Shown here in pieces: positions 32,830 through 42,247 of a DNA stretch of 64,000 nt; position 1 is the stretch's first letter, and the number at the start of each line of letters is the position of its first letter. The position numbers were made by a program, and so were the translations under genes. Source of the DNA: JAEUJZ01 sp964460115. Lineage in GTDB: Bacteria; Myxococcota_A; Polyangia; Palsa-1104; JAEUJZ01. Location: positions 1 to 64,000 of the forward strand of contig CAYWPR010000011.1 of NCBI GenBank assembly GCA_964460115.1, in the 5' to 3' direction. A model generated the notes under the pieces. It was not told the DNA's origin. It worked only from the letters and a program-made list of their open reading frames with translations, and did not search any database.

Positions 32830-33573
32830 TTAGCTGCGAGCACCAAAAAGCGCTGTTCCAACGCGCAGAATGGTTGCGCCTTCGCGAATGGCGACTTGAA
32901 AATCGTGGCTCATGCCCATCGAGAGCTCGCGCAGCTCTACATGCGGCCGCTTTTGCCGGGCCGCGACATGCAGAAGTTCGCGCAGCCGCCGAAAGTGGCA
33001 GCGCGAGGCTTCGGGATCGTCTTGTTGCGGCGGCAAACACATGAGGCCCAGGCAAAAAAGTGTCCCGCCGGCCGCTGCAATCGCATCTAAAAGCGTCGGC
33101 AGCGCGTTCGAATCGCAGCCGGACTTTTGCGGCTCCTTGGCGATGTTGACCTGAACCAGACAGTTTTGCACCAGGTCCGGATGGGCCTTGCGCAAGTGCT
33201 GGACGCGCGCCGAAATGGCGCTTACAAGCGGCAGGCTGTCTACGCTGTGTATAAGGGCTGCCCGCCCGACGACGAGCGGCACCTTATTGCGCTGCAGCGG
33301 ACCGATAAAATGCCAGCGGGGCGCTACGCCTTGGCCCTCGGCTTTTGCGGCCAGCGCCGCGCTTTTGTCGCGCAGCTCCTGCGCGTAGTTTTCGCCAAAG
33401 TCGCGCTGACCAAGCTGCAAAACGGTGTGCACCGCCGCCGCCTCATGGCGCTTGCTGACCGCGACCAAGCGAACTTCTTGCGCATCGCGGCCCGCTTGGG
33501 TGCAGGCATCGGCAATGTCGGTACGCAGTGCCAAAAGCCGCGCCGCAAGATTTCCCTCGTTTAAGGCATCCAT
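32830..33573 (-). CDS. yggS: PLP homeostasis protein (YggS/PROSC family)
   Basis: The 247-residue protein binds pyridoxal phosphate without a known reaction and keeps PLP pools balanced. Family marks are VAVSKRHEAAAVHTVLQLG with the PLP Lys, FGENYAQELRDKSAAL, WHFIGPLQRNKV, IHSVDSLPL, VQVNIAKEPQKSGC and ELSMGMSHDFQVAIREGATI, then RVGTALFG. The ATG at 33573 is used; a longer frame to 33729 would lie within maf and is unlike the family. It overlaps the maf stop by 13 bases, so maf and yggS are co-transcribed. Confidence 0.93.
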   Translation of the reverse strand: MDALNEGNLAARLLALRTDIADACTQAGRDAQEVRLVAVSKRHEAAAVHTVLQLGQRDFGENYAQELRDKSAALAAKAEGQGVAPRWHFIGPLQRNKVPLVVGRAALIHSVDSLPLVSAISARVQHLRKAHPDLVQNCLVQVNIAKEPQKSGCDSNALPTLLDAIAAAGGTLFCLGLMCLPPQQDDPEASRCHFRRLRELLHVAARQKRPHVELRELSMGMSHDFQVAIREGATILRVGTALFGARS

Positions 33574-34187
33574 GTCGGCCAGTCGGCTTTGAGCACTTCG
33601 GCCCGGCGCAGATCTTCCAGCACCTGGCACAGCGGCAGGCCGACGATGTTTTCGTAGCTGCCACGAATGGCGCTGACAAAGCAGGCAAAGCGCCCTTGAA
33701 TGGCGTAACCGCCGGCTTTGCCGCGCCACTCCTCGCTGCGCAAATAGCCGGTGATTTCTTCTGACAAGAGCGGCCGTACATCCACTGCGGTTGTCACCAC
33801 GCGGCTGATGCGACGCAAGCTGCCATCGTCGGCATTGCCAAAGCGCAAATGATAGCCGGTAAGTACGTTGTGGGTGGTGCCCGAAAGCAGGTGCAGCATC
33901 TGCCGCGCCGCGCCTTCGTGATCGGGTTTGCCAAGCAGGGTGGGGTGGGTGTCGGGAGTCGCGACCACCATCGTATCCGCCGCCAAGATGGTGGCAGCGT
34001 TGCCGGCACGCGCGGCCGCCGCGTCGGCCTTGCTTTGGCTGAGGCGCAGGACCAAGGCCTCGGGGTTTTCGCCGACTGCCGGAGTCTCATCGATATCGAC
34101 GGCGTGTACGGCGTGCGGCACTCCGGCACGGCGCAGCATGTCGATGCGCCGCGGCGAGGCCGTGGCCAAAACCAGCGAAATAGACAT
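33561..34187 (-). CDS. maf: Maf family nucleoside triphosphate pyrophosphatase
   Basis: Maf proteins hydrolyse modified or non-standard nucleoside triphosphates to monophosphates. The 208-residue protein has the N-terminal ATASPRRIDMLRRAGV signature, DIDETP, AADTMVVATPDTHPTLLGKP and YLRSEEWRGKAGGYAIQGRF, with the family's conserved catalytic Asp and Gln/Lys residues. Length is normal. Substrate group (dTTP/UTP or m7GTP type) cannot be decided. It precedes yggS with overlap. Confidence 0.92.
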   Translation of the reverse strand: MSISLVLATASPRRIDMLRRAGVPHAVHAVDIDETPAVGENPEALVLRLSQSKADAAAARAGNAATILAADTMVVATPDTHPTLLGKPDHEGAARQMLHLLSGTTHNVLTGYHLRFGNADDGSLRRISRVVTTAVDVRPLLSEEITGYLRSEEWRGKAGGYAIQGRFACFVSAIRGSYENIVGLPLCQVLEDLRRAEVLKADWPTWMP

Positions 34188-34257
34188 GCGCGAAACTTAA
34201 CATGGCGAAATGCCAAACGGACAAACCTATGTGCCCCGTGTATTAGACTAGATCGCC

Positions 34258-35616
34258 ATGGACCAATACGATTTTGACCTCATCACGATTGGCGGCGGGT
34301 CGGGCGGGGTGGCAGCCAGTCGGCGTGCCGCAGCCGCGGGCGCGCGCGTCGCGCTGTGTGAAATGGATCGAATCGGCGGCACCTGCGTGCTGCGCGGCTG
34401 CATTCCCAAAAAGCTTTTGGTCTACAGCGCCAGCTTTGCCGAGGGCTTTGCCGATTGCGCCGGCTACGGCTGGGAGGTCGGGACGACCCTTACCTACGAT
34501 TGGACGCGGCTGCAGAACAATAAGGAACGGGAACTCGATCGGTTAAACGGTGTCTACAGGCGCCTGCTTCAGGAAGCGGGGGTCACGACGCTGACCGGGC
34601 ACGCCGAGCTATGTGACGCCCATACGGTACGCATTGGCGAGCGGACGATAAGCGGGCGCTATATTCTGATTGCCACCGGAAGTTCGCCTTTGCGGCCGAA
34701 GTTTTCGGGCAGCGAGCTTGGGGTGACTTCGAATGAGATGCTGTCGCTGCCGACCTTGCCGCGGCGCTTGCTGATTGTCGGCGGGGGGTATATCGCCGTC
34801 GAGATGGCTTGCATTTTTCATGCGCTTGGCTGCGCGGTGAGCATGCTAATACGCGGCGATTTGCTGCTGCGCGGTTTTGATCAGGATCTACGCGCGCACC
34901 TGACCAAAACTCTTCACGAGAAGGGCATTCGAATTTTGCCGAACCACGAAACCAAGGCCATCGCGCCGGCCGCCGATGGGGCGCTGCGCCTACAGACCCA
35001 AGCGGGCGAGGAATTTGTCGCCGACAAGATCCTTTTGGCCACCGGCCGCGCTCCGAGTACTTTTGAACTTGGCCTAGATGCCGTGGGGATTGGCCGTGGA
35101 GAGAAGGGTGAAATCGTCGTCAATGAATACTCCGCGACGAGCGTTCCTAGCGTGTATGCCATCGGCGACTGCACCAATCGGTTGAATCTGACGCCGATTG
35201 CCGTGGCCGAGGGGCGGGCAGTGGCCGAGACGCTGTTTCGCAACAATCCGATGCATGTCAATTACCAGGGAGTACCCACAGCCGTGTTCAGCCTGCCGCC
35301 GCTTGGCAGCGTCGGCCTCAGCGAAGTAGATGCGCAAAAGCAATACGGGGCGCTGGATGTCTATGTCACAAACTTTCAACCGATGAAAAATGGTCTGGCC
35401 GGTCGCAAAGAGCGCACGTTTATGAAGCTTGTGGTGGATAAAAGCTCGCAGCGAGTTTTGGGCTGTCACATGGTCGGTAGCGATGCGCCTGAAATCATTC
35501 AAAGCCTGGCGGTGGCGCTGACTGCAGGTGCGAAAAAGTCGGATTTTGATCGGACTATCGCGCTTCATCCGACGAGTGCCGAGGAATTTATGCTCATGCG
35601 AGAACGGCGGCCCTAA
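34258..35616 (+). CDS. gor: Glutathione-disulfide reductase
   Basis: The 452-residue flavoenzyme reduces glutathione disulfide with NADPH. It has the FAD motif GGGSGG (12-17), the redox pair Cys43 and Cys48 in GGTCVLRGCIPKKLL, and a second dinucleotide fold IVGGGYIAVEMACIFHALG. Arg residues in MLIRGDLLLRGFD fit NADPH. The FAD site AIGDCTNRLNLTPIA and the catalytic HPTSAEE near the C-terminus are present. Missing insertions typical of trypanothione or mercuric reductases support glutathione reductase. The gene stands alone between divergent maf and the alpha-2-macroglobulin gene. Confidence 0.93.
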   Translation: MDQYDFDLITIGGGSGGVAASRRAAAAGARVALCEMDRIGGTCVLRGCIPKKLLVYSASFAEGFADCAGYGWEVGTTLTYDWTRLQNNKERELDRLNGVYRRLLQEAGVTTLTGHAELCDAHTVRIGERTISGRYILIATGSSPLRPKFSGSELGVTSNEMLSLPTLPRRLLIVGGGYIAVEMACIFHALGCAVSMLIRGDLLLRGFDQDLRAHLTKTLHEKGIRILPNHETKAIAPAADGALRLQTQAGEEFVADKILLATGRAPSTFELGLDAVGIGRGEKGEIVVNEYSATSVPSVYAIGDCTNRLNLTPIAVAEGRAVAETLFRNNPMHVNYQGVPTAVFSLPPLGSVGLSEVDAQKQYGALDVYVTNFQPMKNGLAGRKERTFMKLVVDKSSQRVLGCHMVGSDAPEIIQSLAVALTAGAKKSDFDRTIALHPTSAEEFMLMRERRP

Positions 35617-35716
35617 AGCTCGAGTATTTGTCGCCGCGCAATTGGGCTATTCTGTCTGATAAGTGCAGTTCTGAAGCGGCGTAGCGTTCAGTCGGCGCTA
35701 CGCAAAAGGAGTCACT

Positions 35717-38700
35717 GTGTCAGTGCTACGAGCCATCTTGAGTGCCATTGGCAACCTGGTTTTATTTTTTCGTCACGTACTTGGCTTTTTGTTCGGCAGT
35801 CTGAGCTACGCGCCGCCCCTTTGGGTACGATCGCTTCTGCAATGGGGAAGGCAGAAAGCCGCGCCGACCGCGACTTGGGTGCGCAACCATCCGCGCTATT
35901 TGACCGCCGGTGTGCTTGTCCTATTGGCCCTAAGCTATGGCGGCTATCGCGGCTATCGCTTTTACGAAGGGCGTCCCAAGCCGGTGGAAATCGCCGTGCA
36001 TTTAAACGCACCTCATCCCACCTCTATCGAGGAAAACGCCAAGCCCGATGTGCTGCGCATCAATTTTGGCGCGTCGGCAGCGCCCATCGAAAAAGTAAAA
36101 AAGCCGATTCAGACGGGTATCGAAATCGAACCCGCAGTTGCGGGAACTTGGGAATGGACGACAGATCGTCAGATCGTCTTTACCCCCAAACAAGACTGGC
36201 CGGTTGGCGAAAACTTCGTCGTCAGCTTGAACAAAACCGGACTGCTGCGCGAAGGCGCGCTTTTGAAAAAATATACCCTGACATTTTCCAGCGCGCCCTT
36301 TGTCGCCACCGTCAGTCACACAGAGTTTTATCAGGATCCGCAGGATCAGAATCTAAAGAAAGTAGTCGCCACAGTTGATTTTTCGCATGCAGTAGAACCG
36401 GCGGAATTCGAAAAGCACCTTGTCGTAGAACTAGTGACTACCGAATTCGGCAAGGATACGGCAAAGCCCTATCGGGCGCAGGTCAGCTACGACAAGCTGC
36501 GCGGTCATGCATTTGTGCATTCGGATCCGGTGCAGATTCCAACCAACGACGCAAAAATGATGGTGCGGGTCACTTCCGGTCTGCGCGCGGCGCGCGGTGG
36601 CAAAGGCACGGCCAATGAGTCTAGCGCTGAGGTTCTCATTCCCAGTCTGTACAAATTCCTAAGCGTCAACGAAGCATCTCTGACCTTGGTCAATAACGAG
36701 CAGTACGAGCCGGAACAGGTGCTGCTCATCGAACTGAACACCGGTGTGACCGAGCTGGAAATGCGCAAAGGAGTCAGCGCTTATGTGTTGCCGCTGCGAC
36801 CGCTGACTGAAAAGACCCAATCCGGCGAGCCGTATACCTGGACAAGCTCCGAAGTTAGCCAGGAAGTTTTGAAAAAATCGCAGCCGCTAAAGCTTGAGCA
36901 AATTCCCAATGAAAAAGAGTATGCAACGCTGCACAGCTTCCGCTATCAGGCAGAAGTTGGCCGTTCGATTTATGTAGAGGTCAAACACGGACTGCGCAGT
37001 TGGGGCGGTTATCTGCTTGGCAAGTCGCACGATTCCACCTTGCGCGTTCCGGAGTTTCCCAAAGAGCTGAAGATCATGCAGAACGGCGGCATTTTGTCGC
37101 TGTCTGGTGAAAAGAAAGTGTCGCTTTATGCGCGCGATGTCGAAGCAGTGCGCTATGAACTGGGCCGCGTCCTGCCGGGACAGCTACATCACTTGGTGTC
37201 GCAGAACAACGGCAATTTTCAAAGTCCGGAGTTTTACAGCGCGCGCTTTAGCAGCGAGAACATTACCGAAGCCTTTACCGAAGTCATCAAGCTTCCCAAA
37301 GTGGCGCACGGCAAGCCGCAGTATACGTCCGTGGACCTCGGCGATTATTTGGAAGGCAAACGCGATGAAAAACGCGGGCTTTTCTTTTTGAAAGTCGAAA
37401 GTTGGGATGCGGCGCGCAAGATCAATACTGGCAAAATCGACAACCGGCTGGTTTTAGTGACGGATTTGGGATTGCTGGTCAAAGACAATTCCGATGGCAG
37501 TCACGAAGTTTTTGTGCAATCGTTAGGCACCGGCGAGCCGATCAAAGACGCCAAGGTCGAGGTCGTGGGCAAAAACGGCATTTCTTTGCTAAGCGAAGTG
37601 ACTGCTGCGGATGGCCACGTGCACCTGCCCAAGCTAAGCGGATTTCATCGCGAAAAATCCGTGCTGTACTATTTGGTGCGTCGCGGTTCGGACTTGTCCT
37701 TTTTGCCCTACGATCGTTCCGATCGCTATCTGAACCTGTCGCGCTTTCCGATTGAAGGAGTACATGACGAAAGCAAGCCGCAGGGGCTGTCAGCCTACAT
37801 GTTTTCCGATCGCGGCATCTATCGTCCCGGCGATGAAATTCGCGTGGGACTTATCGTCAAGCCGCGCGACTGGAAGCAAAGCCTGGCCGGTGTACCGCTG
37901 GAAGTGACCGTAGAAGATGCGCGCGGCCTGGTGGTAAAAAAGGACAAGATTCGACTTAGCGAATCGGGATTTGAAGAAATTCGCCATAGCACGCAGGATG
38001 CTTCCCCGACCGGAACCTGGAATGTGAACGTCTATGTCGTTAAGGACGGGCACCAGGGCGCGCTGCTTGGCTCTACAGCGGTGCGCGTGCAGGAATTTTT
38101 GCCCGATCGCCTGAAGATTAGCGCCCGTCTGTCGGCCGACAGCGTGGAAGGTTGGGTATCCCCCACAGATCTGAAGGCGCGCGTATCGCTACAGAATTTG
38201 TTCGGCACGCCGGCAACCGACCGCAAAGTGCGGGCGCTTTTGGAACTGTCGCCGACCTTTCCAAGCTTCAGCAAGTTTCGCGATTATCGCTTTTCCGATC
38301 CCATGCACGCCAAGGAATCGGTTTCGGACAACCTGCCCGAAGGCGTGACTAGTGAAGCCGGCGAAGCGGAATTTGAACTGAATTTGCAGCGTTTTGCCGC
38401 CGCCACCTATCGCTTGCGTTTTCTGGCCAATGGCTACGAAGCCGAAGGTGGGCGCAGCGTCGCTGCTGAAACGCAGGTCACGGTGTCGCCGATGGAGTTT
38501 CTGGTGGGCTGGAAACCGGACGGCGATTTGCACTATGTCAATAAGGGCGCCGAGCGCGCGGTGCAAATCGTTGCCGTTGGGCCACATGCCAATCGCATGG
38601 CGGCGGGCGGCATTCGCGCGCTGGTTTTAGAACGAAAGTATTTGTCGGTCCTGACCAAGCAATGGAACGGTACGTATAAGTACGTTTCGGTCAAAAAGGA

Positions 38701-41674
38701 ACTGCCGATCAGCGACAAACCGATGAGTATTCCAGAAGCCGGACTCAAGTTTGCGCTGCCCACCGACCGTCCCGGAGACTTTGTCCTAGTCCTAAAGAAC
38801 GCCAAAGATCAGGAATTAAATCGCGTCGAATGGAGCGTCGCCGGCACCGGCAATTTGACCCGCTCGCTGGAGAAAAATGCCGAGCTGCAGCTTGTTTTGA
38901 AAAAGACCGACGTCGATGCTGGCGAGGAGCTCGAGCTGCAAATCAAAGCGCCTTATACCGGGGCGGGGCTTATCACCATCGAGCGCGACAAAGTCCTAAG
39001 CTACAAGTGGTTTAAGACCACGACCACGGCCAGCGTTCAGACGATTGCGATTCCAGAAGAGCTGGAAGGCAACGGATACGTCACGGTGGCGTTTATCCGC
39101 GGCCTGGATTCCCCTGAAGTGTTCATGAGTCCGCTAAGCTACGGCGTGGCGCCCTTTACCTTAAGCCGCGCGCGCCGTACCGCCAAGGTCAGCGTACATA
39201 CGCCTGATCTCATCAAACCCGGCGAAACTTTGCGCATGAAGTATCAGACCGACCGGCCGAGCAAGCTTGTGATCTTTGCCATCGATGAAGGAATTCTGCA
39301 GGTCGCCAAATACAAGACTCCCGATCCGCTGGCTTACTTTTTTCAAAAGCGCGCGCTCGAAGTCAAAACCGCGCAGATTCTGGATCTGCTTTTGCCGGAG
39401 TTCTCGCGCCTGCTCGCTTCGGCACCGGGCGGCGACGGCGAAGGCGGGGCTTTGCGCAATCTGAATCCCTTCAAACGGCACCGCGATAAGCCGGTGGCTT
39501 TCTGGTCGGGAATTATCGATGCCGGACCCAAAGAAAAGGAACTTTCCTACGTCATTCCCGATTCGTTTAACGGCAAGTTGCGAATCATGGCGGTCGCAGT
39601 GGCTTCCGATGCGATTGGCGTGTTTAACAAAGGGGCGCTTGTGCGCGGCGACTTCGTGCTAAGTCCCAATGTGCCGACTTTTGTCGCCCCCGGCGATGAA
39701 TTCGAGGTCAGCGTCAGCGTCGCCAACAACATCGTAGGCTCGGGCCAAAAAGCCGCGGTGGCGCTGGAGCTAAAGACTTCCAAACACCTGGAAGTTCTGG
39801 GACTGCCCAAAGTCGATTTGACCATCGGCGAGCTGCGCGAGACTTCGACCACTTACAAGCTGCGCGCGACAAGCCAGCTTGGCTCGGGCAATCTGACGTT
39901 TGTCGCTTCGCACGCCAATAAGAGCGGCCGTTACTCGGTGGATCTGTCGGTGCGTCCGGCGGTGCCGCTTTTGACGACAACCACCGTCGGCCATCTGCAG
40001 GGCGGCCAAGTGGTCGTGCCGGTGCCGCGGCAGATGTATAGCGAATATCGCAGCAACCGCGCGGCGATTTCAGCGCTGCCGCTCGGTCTGGCCCATGGCC
40101 TGGTTCAGTATTTGCAAAAATTCCCGCACGGCTGCACCGAGCAGCAGATAAGCCAAGCGCTGCCGGCGATTGTTTTGCGCAGCCGTCCCGAGTTCGGCTT
40201 GGCCGCGGAAGTTGTCGACAAGAGTCTGCAGTCCATTCTGACCACTTTGCGGGCGCGTCAGAACGACGACGGAGGATTTGGGCTGTGGGACAACGCGAGC
40301 CAGGTTTCGGACTTCGCCAGCGTCTATGCCACCCATTTTCTGGTCGAAGCCCGCGACCGCGGCCTTGTGGTTCCGCCTGAGGTGCTGAAAAAAGCCCTGG
40401 AATATGCGACCCAGCTCGCCAGCCGCGAAACCGATAGTTTGTCCGGCGAAAGGCTGCGCGCCTACGCCGTTTACGTGCTGTCGCGCAGCGGCGTGGTCAC
40501 CAGCCAATACCTAAGCTCGGTGCAAAAGACGCTGGAAAACGCCTTTAAAGACGCTTGGAAAAAAGACCTGGCCGGCATCTACCTGGCCGCGACGTACAAG
40601 CTTCTGAAACAGGAACGCAAGGCCCAGGCGCTGATTGCCGAAAGCAAGCTGGGCGAGATTGGCGATGCCGCAATCGACTACCAAAATTATTACGATCCGC
40701 TGGTACGCGATGCGCAGCTCCTTTATATTCTCGCCCGACATTTTCCCGAGCGGGTAAGCAAGCTGGATGGCGATGCCTTGTTGGCGCTGGTAGAACCAAT
40801 TACAAAAAACCGCTACAACACGCTTTCTTCCGCCTATACGATTATGGCGCTTGACGCGTACGCTCAGCTTGCCGCGGCGCAGCCGCCAAGCAGCTTTAGC
40901 ATCGCCGAGGTTTTGGCAAACGGACAGCAAAAGCCGCTCAGTTTGCCGCAAGGATTGTTTCCGGCGGTGAATTTTTCGCCCGAAGTTCCGCGGCTCATCA
41001 TTGCTTCAAGCGGCAGTTTGCGCAGCTTCTACCAAGTGACGCAGTCTGGCTTTGATCTGGCTGTGCCGCCAAAACCGCAAAGCGCTCGACTGGAAGTCTT
41101 TCGCGAGTTCGTCGGGCCTGATGGCAAGCCGGTTTCCGAAGTGAAACTTGGTGAAGAAGTCGAAGTTCATGTCAAGCTGCGCAGTCTGGACAAAGGCGAG
41201 CTTTACAATCTGGCCATCATTGACCTTTTGCCCGGCGGCTTTGAAGTGGTCATTGCGCCGCCCGCGCATGAAAGCGATGAATCAAGCTCTGATGAAAATG
41301 ATGAAAAGGAAGACAAGGACGAAGATGGCTCGGGCCGGCAAAGCGGCGATGAGTCCGGCGGTGAAGGCGGCGGCGAGGATGGCGAAAGCGGCAAGTCGAG
41401 CGACGGCGCCCATGGCGGCCGGCCGCAAAGCGCCGAGCCCGCAGCTTTGCCCTTCGCCAAGCCGCAAAGCACCTGGCAACCCATCTACGGCGATGTGCGC
41501 GAGGATCGCGTCGTTCTTTACGGCAACGTGGATCCCGACGTAAAAGAATTCATCTATGCCATCAAGGCGACAAACCTTGGCACCTACACCGTTCCGCCGC
41601 TGCAAGGCGAAGGAATGTATGATCGCACCGTCCTGGCTCGCTCGGCTGGGGGCAAGATGACGGTCGTCAAGTAA
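35717..41674 (+). CDS. Giant alpha-2-macroglobulin family protein with thioester
   Basis: The 1,985-residue protein resembles bacterial alpha-2-macroglobulins, envelope proteins that trap proteases through a reactive thioester. It starts at GTG 35717 with AAGGAG 5 bases upstream. One membrane segment lies near residues 60-80. Series of macroglobulin beta domains follow. A bait-like region and the thioester motif Cys1473-Thr-Glu-Gln in PHGCTEQQISQALP lie before the alpha-helical thioester domain. The C-terminal part holds a long run of Asp, Glu, Ser and Gly (about 1855-1915, ESDESSSDENDEKEDKDEDG and beyond). No PBP1C-type gene is adjacent, unlike the E. coli pair. It is followed after 9 bases by a Fur-family gene. 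Confidence 0.9.
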   Translation: MSVLRAILSAIGNLVLFFRHVLGFLFGSLSYAPPLWVRSLLQWGRQKAAPTATWVRNHPRYLTAGVLVLLALSYGGYRGYRFYEGRPKPVEIAVHLNAPHPTSIEENAKPDVLRINFGASAAPIEKVKKPIQTGIEIEPAVAGTWEWTTDRQIVFTPKQDWPVGENFVVSLNKTGLLREGALLKKYTLTFSSAPFVATVSHTEFYQDPQDQNLKKVVATVDFSHAVEPAEFEKHLVVELVTTEFGKDTAKPYRAQVSYDKLRGHAFVHSDPVQIPTNDAKMMVRVTSGLRAARGGKGTANESSAEVLIPSLYKFLSVNEASLTLVNNEQYEPEQVLLIELNTGVTELEMRKGVSAYVLPLRPLTEKTQSGEPYTWTSSEVSQEVLKKSQPLKLEQIPNEKEYATLHSFRYQAEVGRSIYVEVKHGLRSWGGYLLGKSHDSTLRVPEFPKELKIMQNGGILSLSGEKKVSLYARDVEAVRYELGRVLPGQLHHLVSQNNGNFQSPEFYSARFSSENITEAFTEVIKLPKVAHGKPQYTSVDLGDYLEGKRDEKRGLFFLKVESWDAARKINTGKIDNRLVLVTDLGLLVKDNSDGSHEVFVQSLGTGEPIKDAKVEVVGKNGISLLSEVTAADGHVHLPKLSGFHREKSVLYYLVRRGSDLSFLPYDRSDRYLNLSRFPIEGVHDESKPQGLSAYMFSDRGIYRPGDEIRVGLIVKPRDWKQSLAGVPLEVTVEDARGLVVKKDKIRLSESGFEEIRHSTQDASPTGTWNVNVYVVKDGHQGALLGSTAVRVQEFLPDRLKISARLSADSVEGWVSPTDLKARVSLQNLFGTPATDRKVRALLELSPTFPSFSKFRDYRFSDPMHAKESVSDNLPEGVTSEAGEAEFELNLQRFAAATYRLRFLANGYEAEGGRSVAAETQVTVSPMEFLVGWKPDGDLHYVNKGAERAVQIVAVGPHANRMAAGGIRALVLERKYLSVLTKQWNGTYKYVSVKKELPISDKPMSIPEAGLKFALPTDRPGDFVLVLKNAKDQELNRVEWSVAGTGNLTRSLEKNAELQLVLKKTDVDAGEELELQIKAPYTGAGLITIERDKVLSYKWFKTTTTASVQTIAIPEELEGNGYVTVAFIRGLDSPEVFMSPLSYGVAPFTLSRARRTAKVSVHTPDLIKPGETLRMKYQTDRPSKLVIFAIDEGILQVAKYKTPDPLAYFFQKRALEVKTAQILDLLLPEFSRLLASAPGGDGEGGALRNLNPFKRHRDKPVAFWSGIIDAGPKEKELSYVIPDSFNGKLRIMAVAVASDAIGVFNKGALVRGDFVLSPNVPTFVAPGDEFEVSVSVANNIVGSGQKAAVALELKTSKHLEVLGLPKVDLTIGELRETSTTYKLRATSQLGSGNLTFVASHANKSGRYSVDLSVRPAVPLLTTTTVGHLQGGQVVVPVPRQMYSEYRSNRAAISALPLGLAHGLVQYLQKFPHGCTEQQISQALPAIVLRSRPEFGLAAEVVDKSLQSILTTLRARQNDDGGFGLWDNASQVSDFASVYATHFLVEARDRGLVVPPEVLKKALEYATQLASRETDSLSGERLRAYAVYVLSRSGVVTSQYLSSVQKTLENAFKDAWKKDLAGIYLAATYKLLKQERKAQALIAESKLGEIGDAAIDYQNYYDPLVRDAQLLYILARHFPERVSKLDGDALLALVEPITKNRYNTLSSAYTIMALDAYAQLAAAQPPSSFSIAEVLANGQQKPLSLPQGLFPAVNFSPEVPRLIIASSGSLRSFYQVTQSGFDLAVPPKPQSARLEVFREFVGPDGKPVSEVKLGEEVEVHVKLRSLDKGELYNLAIIDLLPGGFEVVIAPPAHESDESSSDENDEKEDKDEDGSGRQSGDESGGEGGGEDGESGKSSDGAHGGRPQSAEPAALPFAKPQSTWQPIYGDVREDRVVLYGNVDPDVKEFIYAIKATNLGTYTVPPLQGEGMYDRTVLARSAGGKMTVVK

Positions 41675-41683
41675 GGCATTTTC

Positions 41684-42247
41684 ATGGTTGGAAAGAATGC
41701 CGGACATGGCGCTATTGACGCCAGCCGGCCCCCGCGACATCTCAGCATCCTAAAGCGCCGCTGGCTGGATCATCAGCATCGCAGTGGTCTAAAGACCACC
41801 AGCCAGCGCGAGCTTATCGTGGATGTATTTCTGCATTCCGCCGATCACGTTTCGATCGAAGAGCTTTTGCGCGAGGTGCGAGCCAAAAATGCGCGTGTCG
41901 GCTATGCCACCGTTTACCGCACCATGAAGCTTTTGGTGGCCGCCGGCCTGGCTGCGCCGCGCCAATTCGGCGACGGCCAGACTCGGTACGAGGTCACCGG
42001 GCCCGAGACGCCGCACCACGATCACCTGATTTGCGCGCAGTGCGGACTGATTCTGGAATTTGAAAATAACGAGATCGAACGCCTGCAAGAGATGGTCGCC
42101 GACAAGCTGGGCGGCTTTAAAATCGTTCAGCACAAGCTGGAGATCTATGGACTATGTCCAAAGGCGCAGCATCTTCCAGCCGGCATTTGTCCCAATGAAG
42201 AACGCCAGCCACGGGGCTCCGTGAAAAATTCGAAAAACAGCGCATGA
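41684..42247 (+). CDS. Fur family metal-responsive regulator
   Basis: The 187-residue protein has a winged helix (TSQRELIVDVFLHSADHVSI, GYATVYRTMKLLVAAGLAAP) and the Fur dimerisation region with PHHDHLICAQCGLILEFENN, including the His-rich regulatory site and CxxC zinc site. The second C-terminal Cys pair is atypically spaced (GLCPKAQ, then GICPNEE, ten residues between). The tail is Lys/Ser/Asn-rich. The specific metal or peroxide response (Fur, Zur, PerR) cannot be assigned. Its stop overlaps the start of the molybdopterin oxidoreductase gene by 4 bases. Confidence 0.88.
   Translation: MVGKNAGHGAIDASRPPRHLSILKRRWLDHQHRSGLKTTSQRELIVDVFLHSADHVSIEELLREVRAKNARVGYATVYRTMKLLVAAGLAAPRQFGDGQTRYEVTGPETPHHDHLICAQCGLILEFENNEIERLQEMVADKLGGFKIVQHKLEIYGLCPKAQHLPAGICPNEERQPRGSVKNSKNSA

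Noticed and set aside
34914..35568. Minus-strand frames within glutathione reductase
   Set aside because: Antisense to a complete, well-conserved enzyme; no start signals or recognisable motifs.
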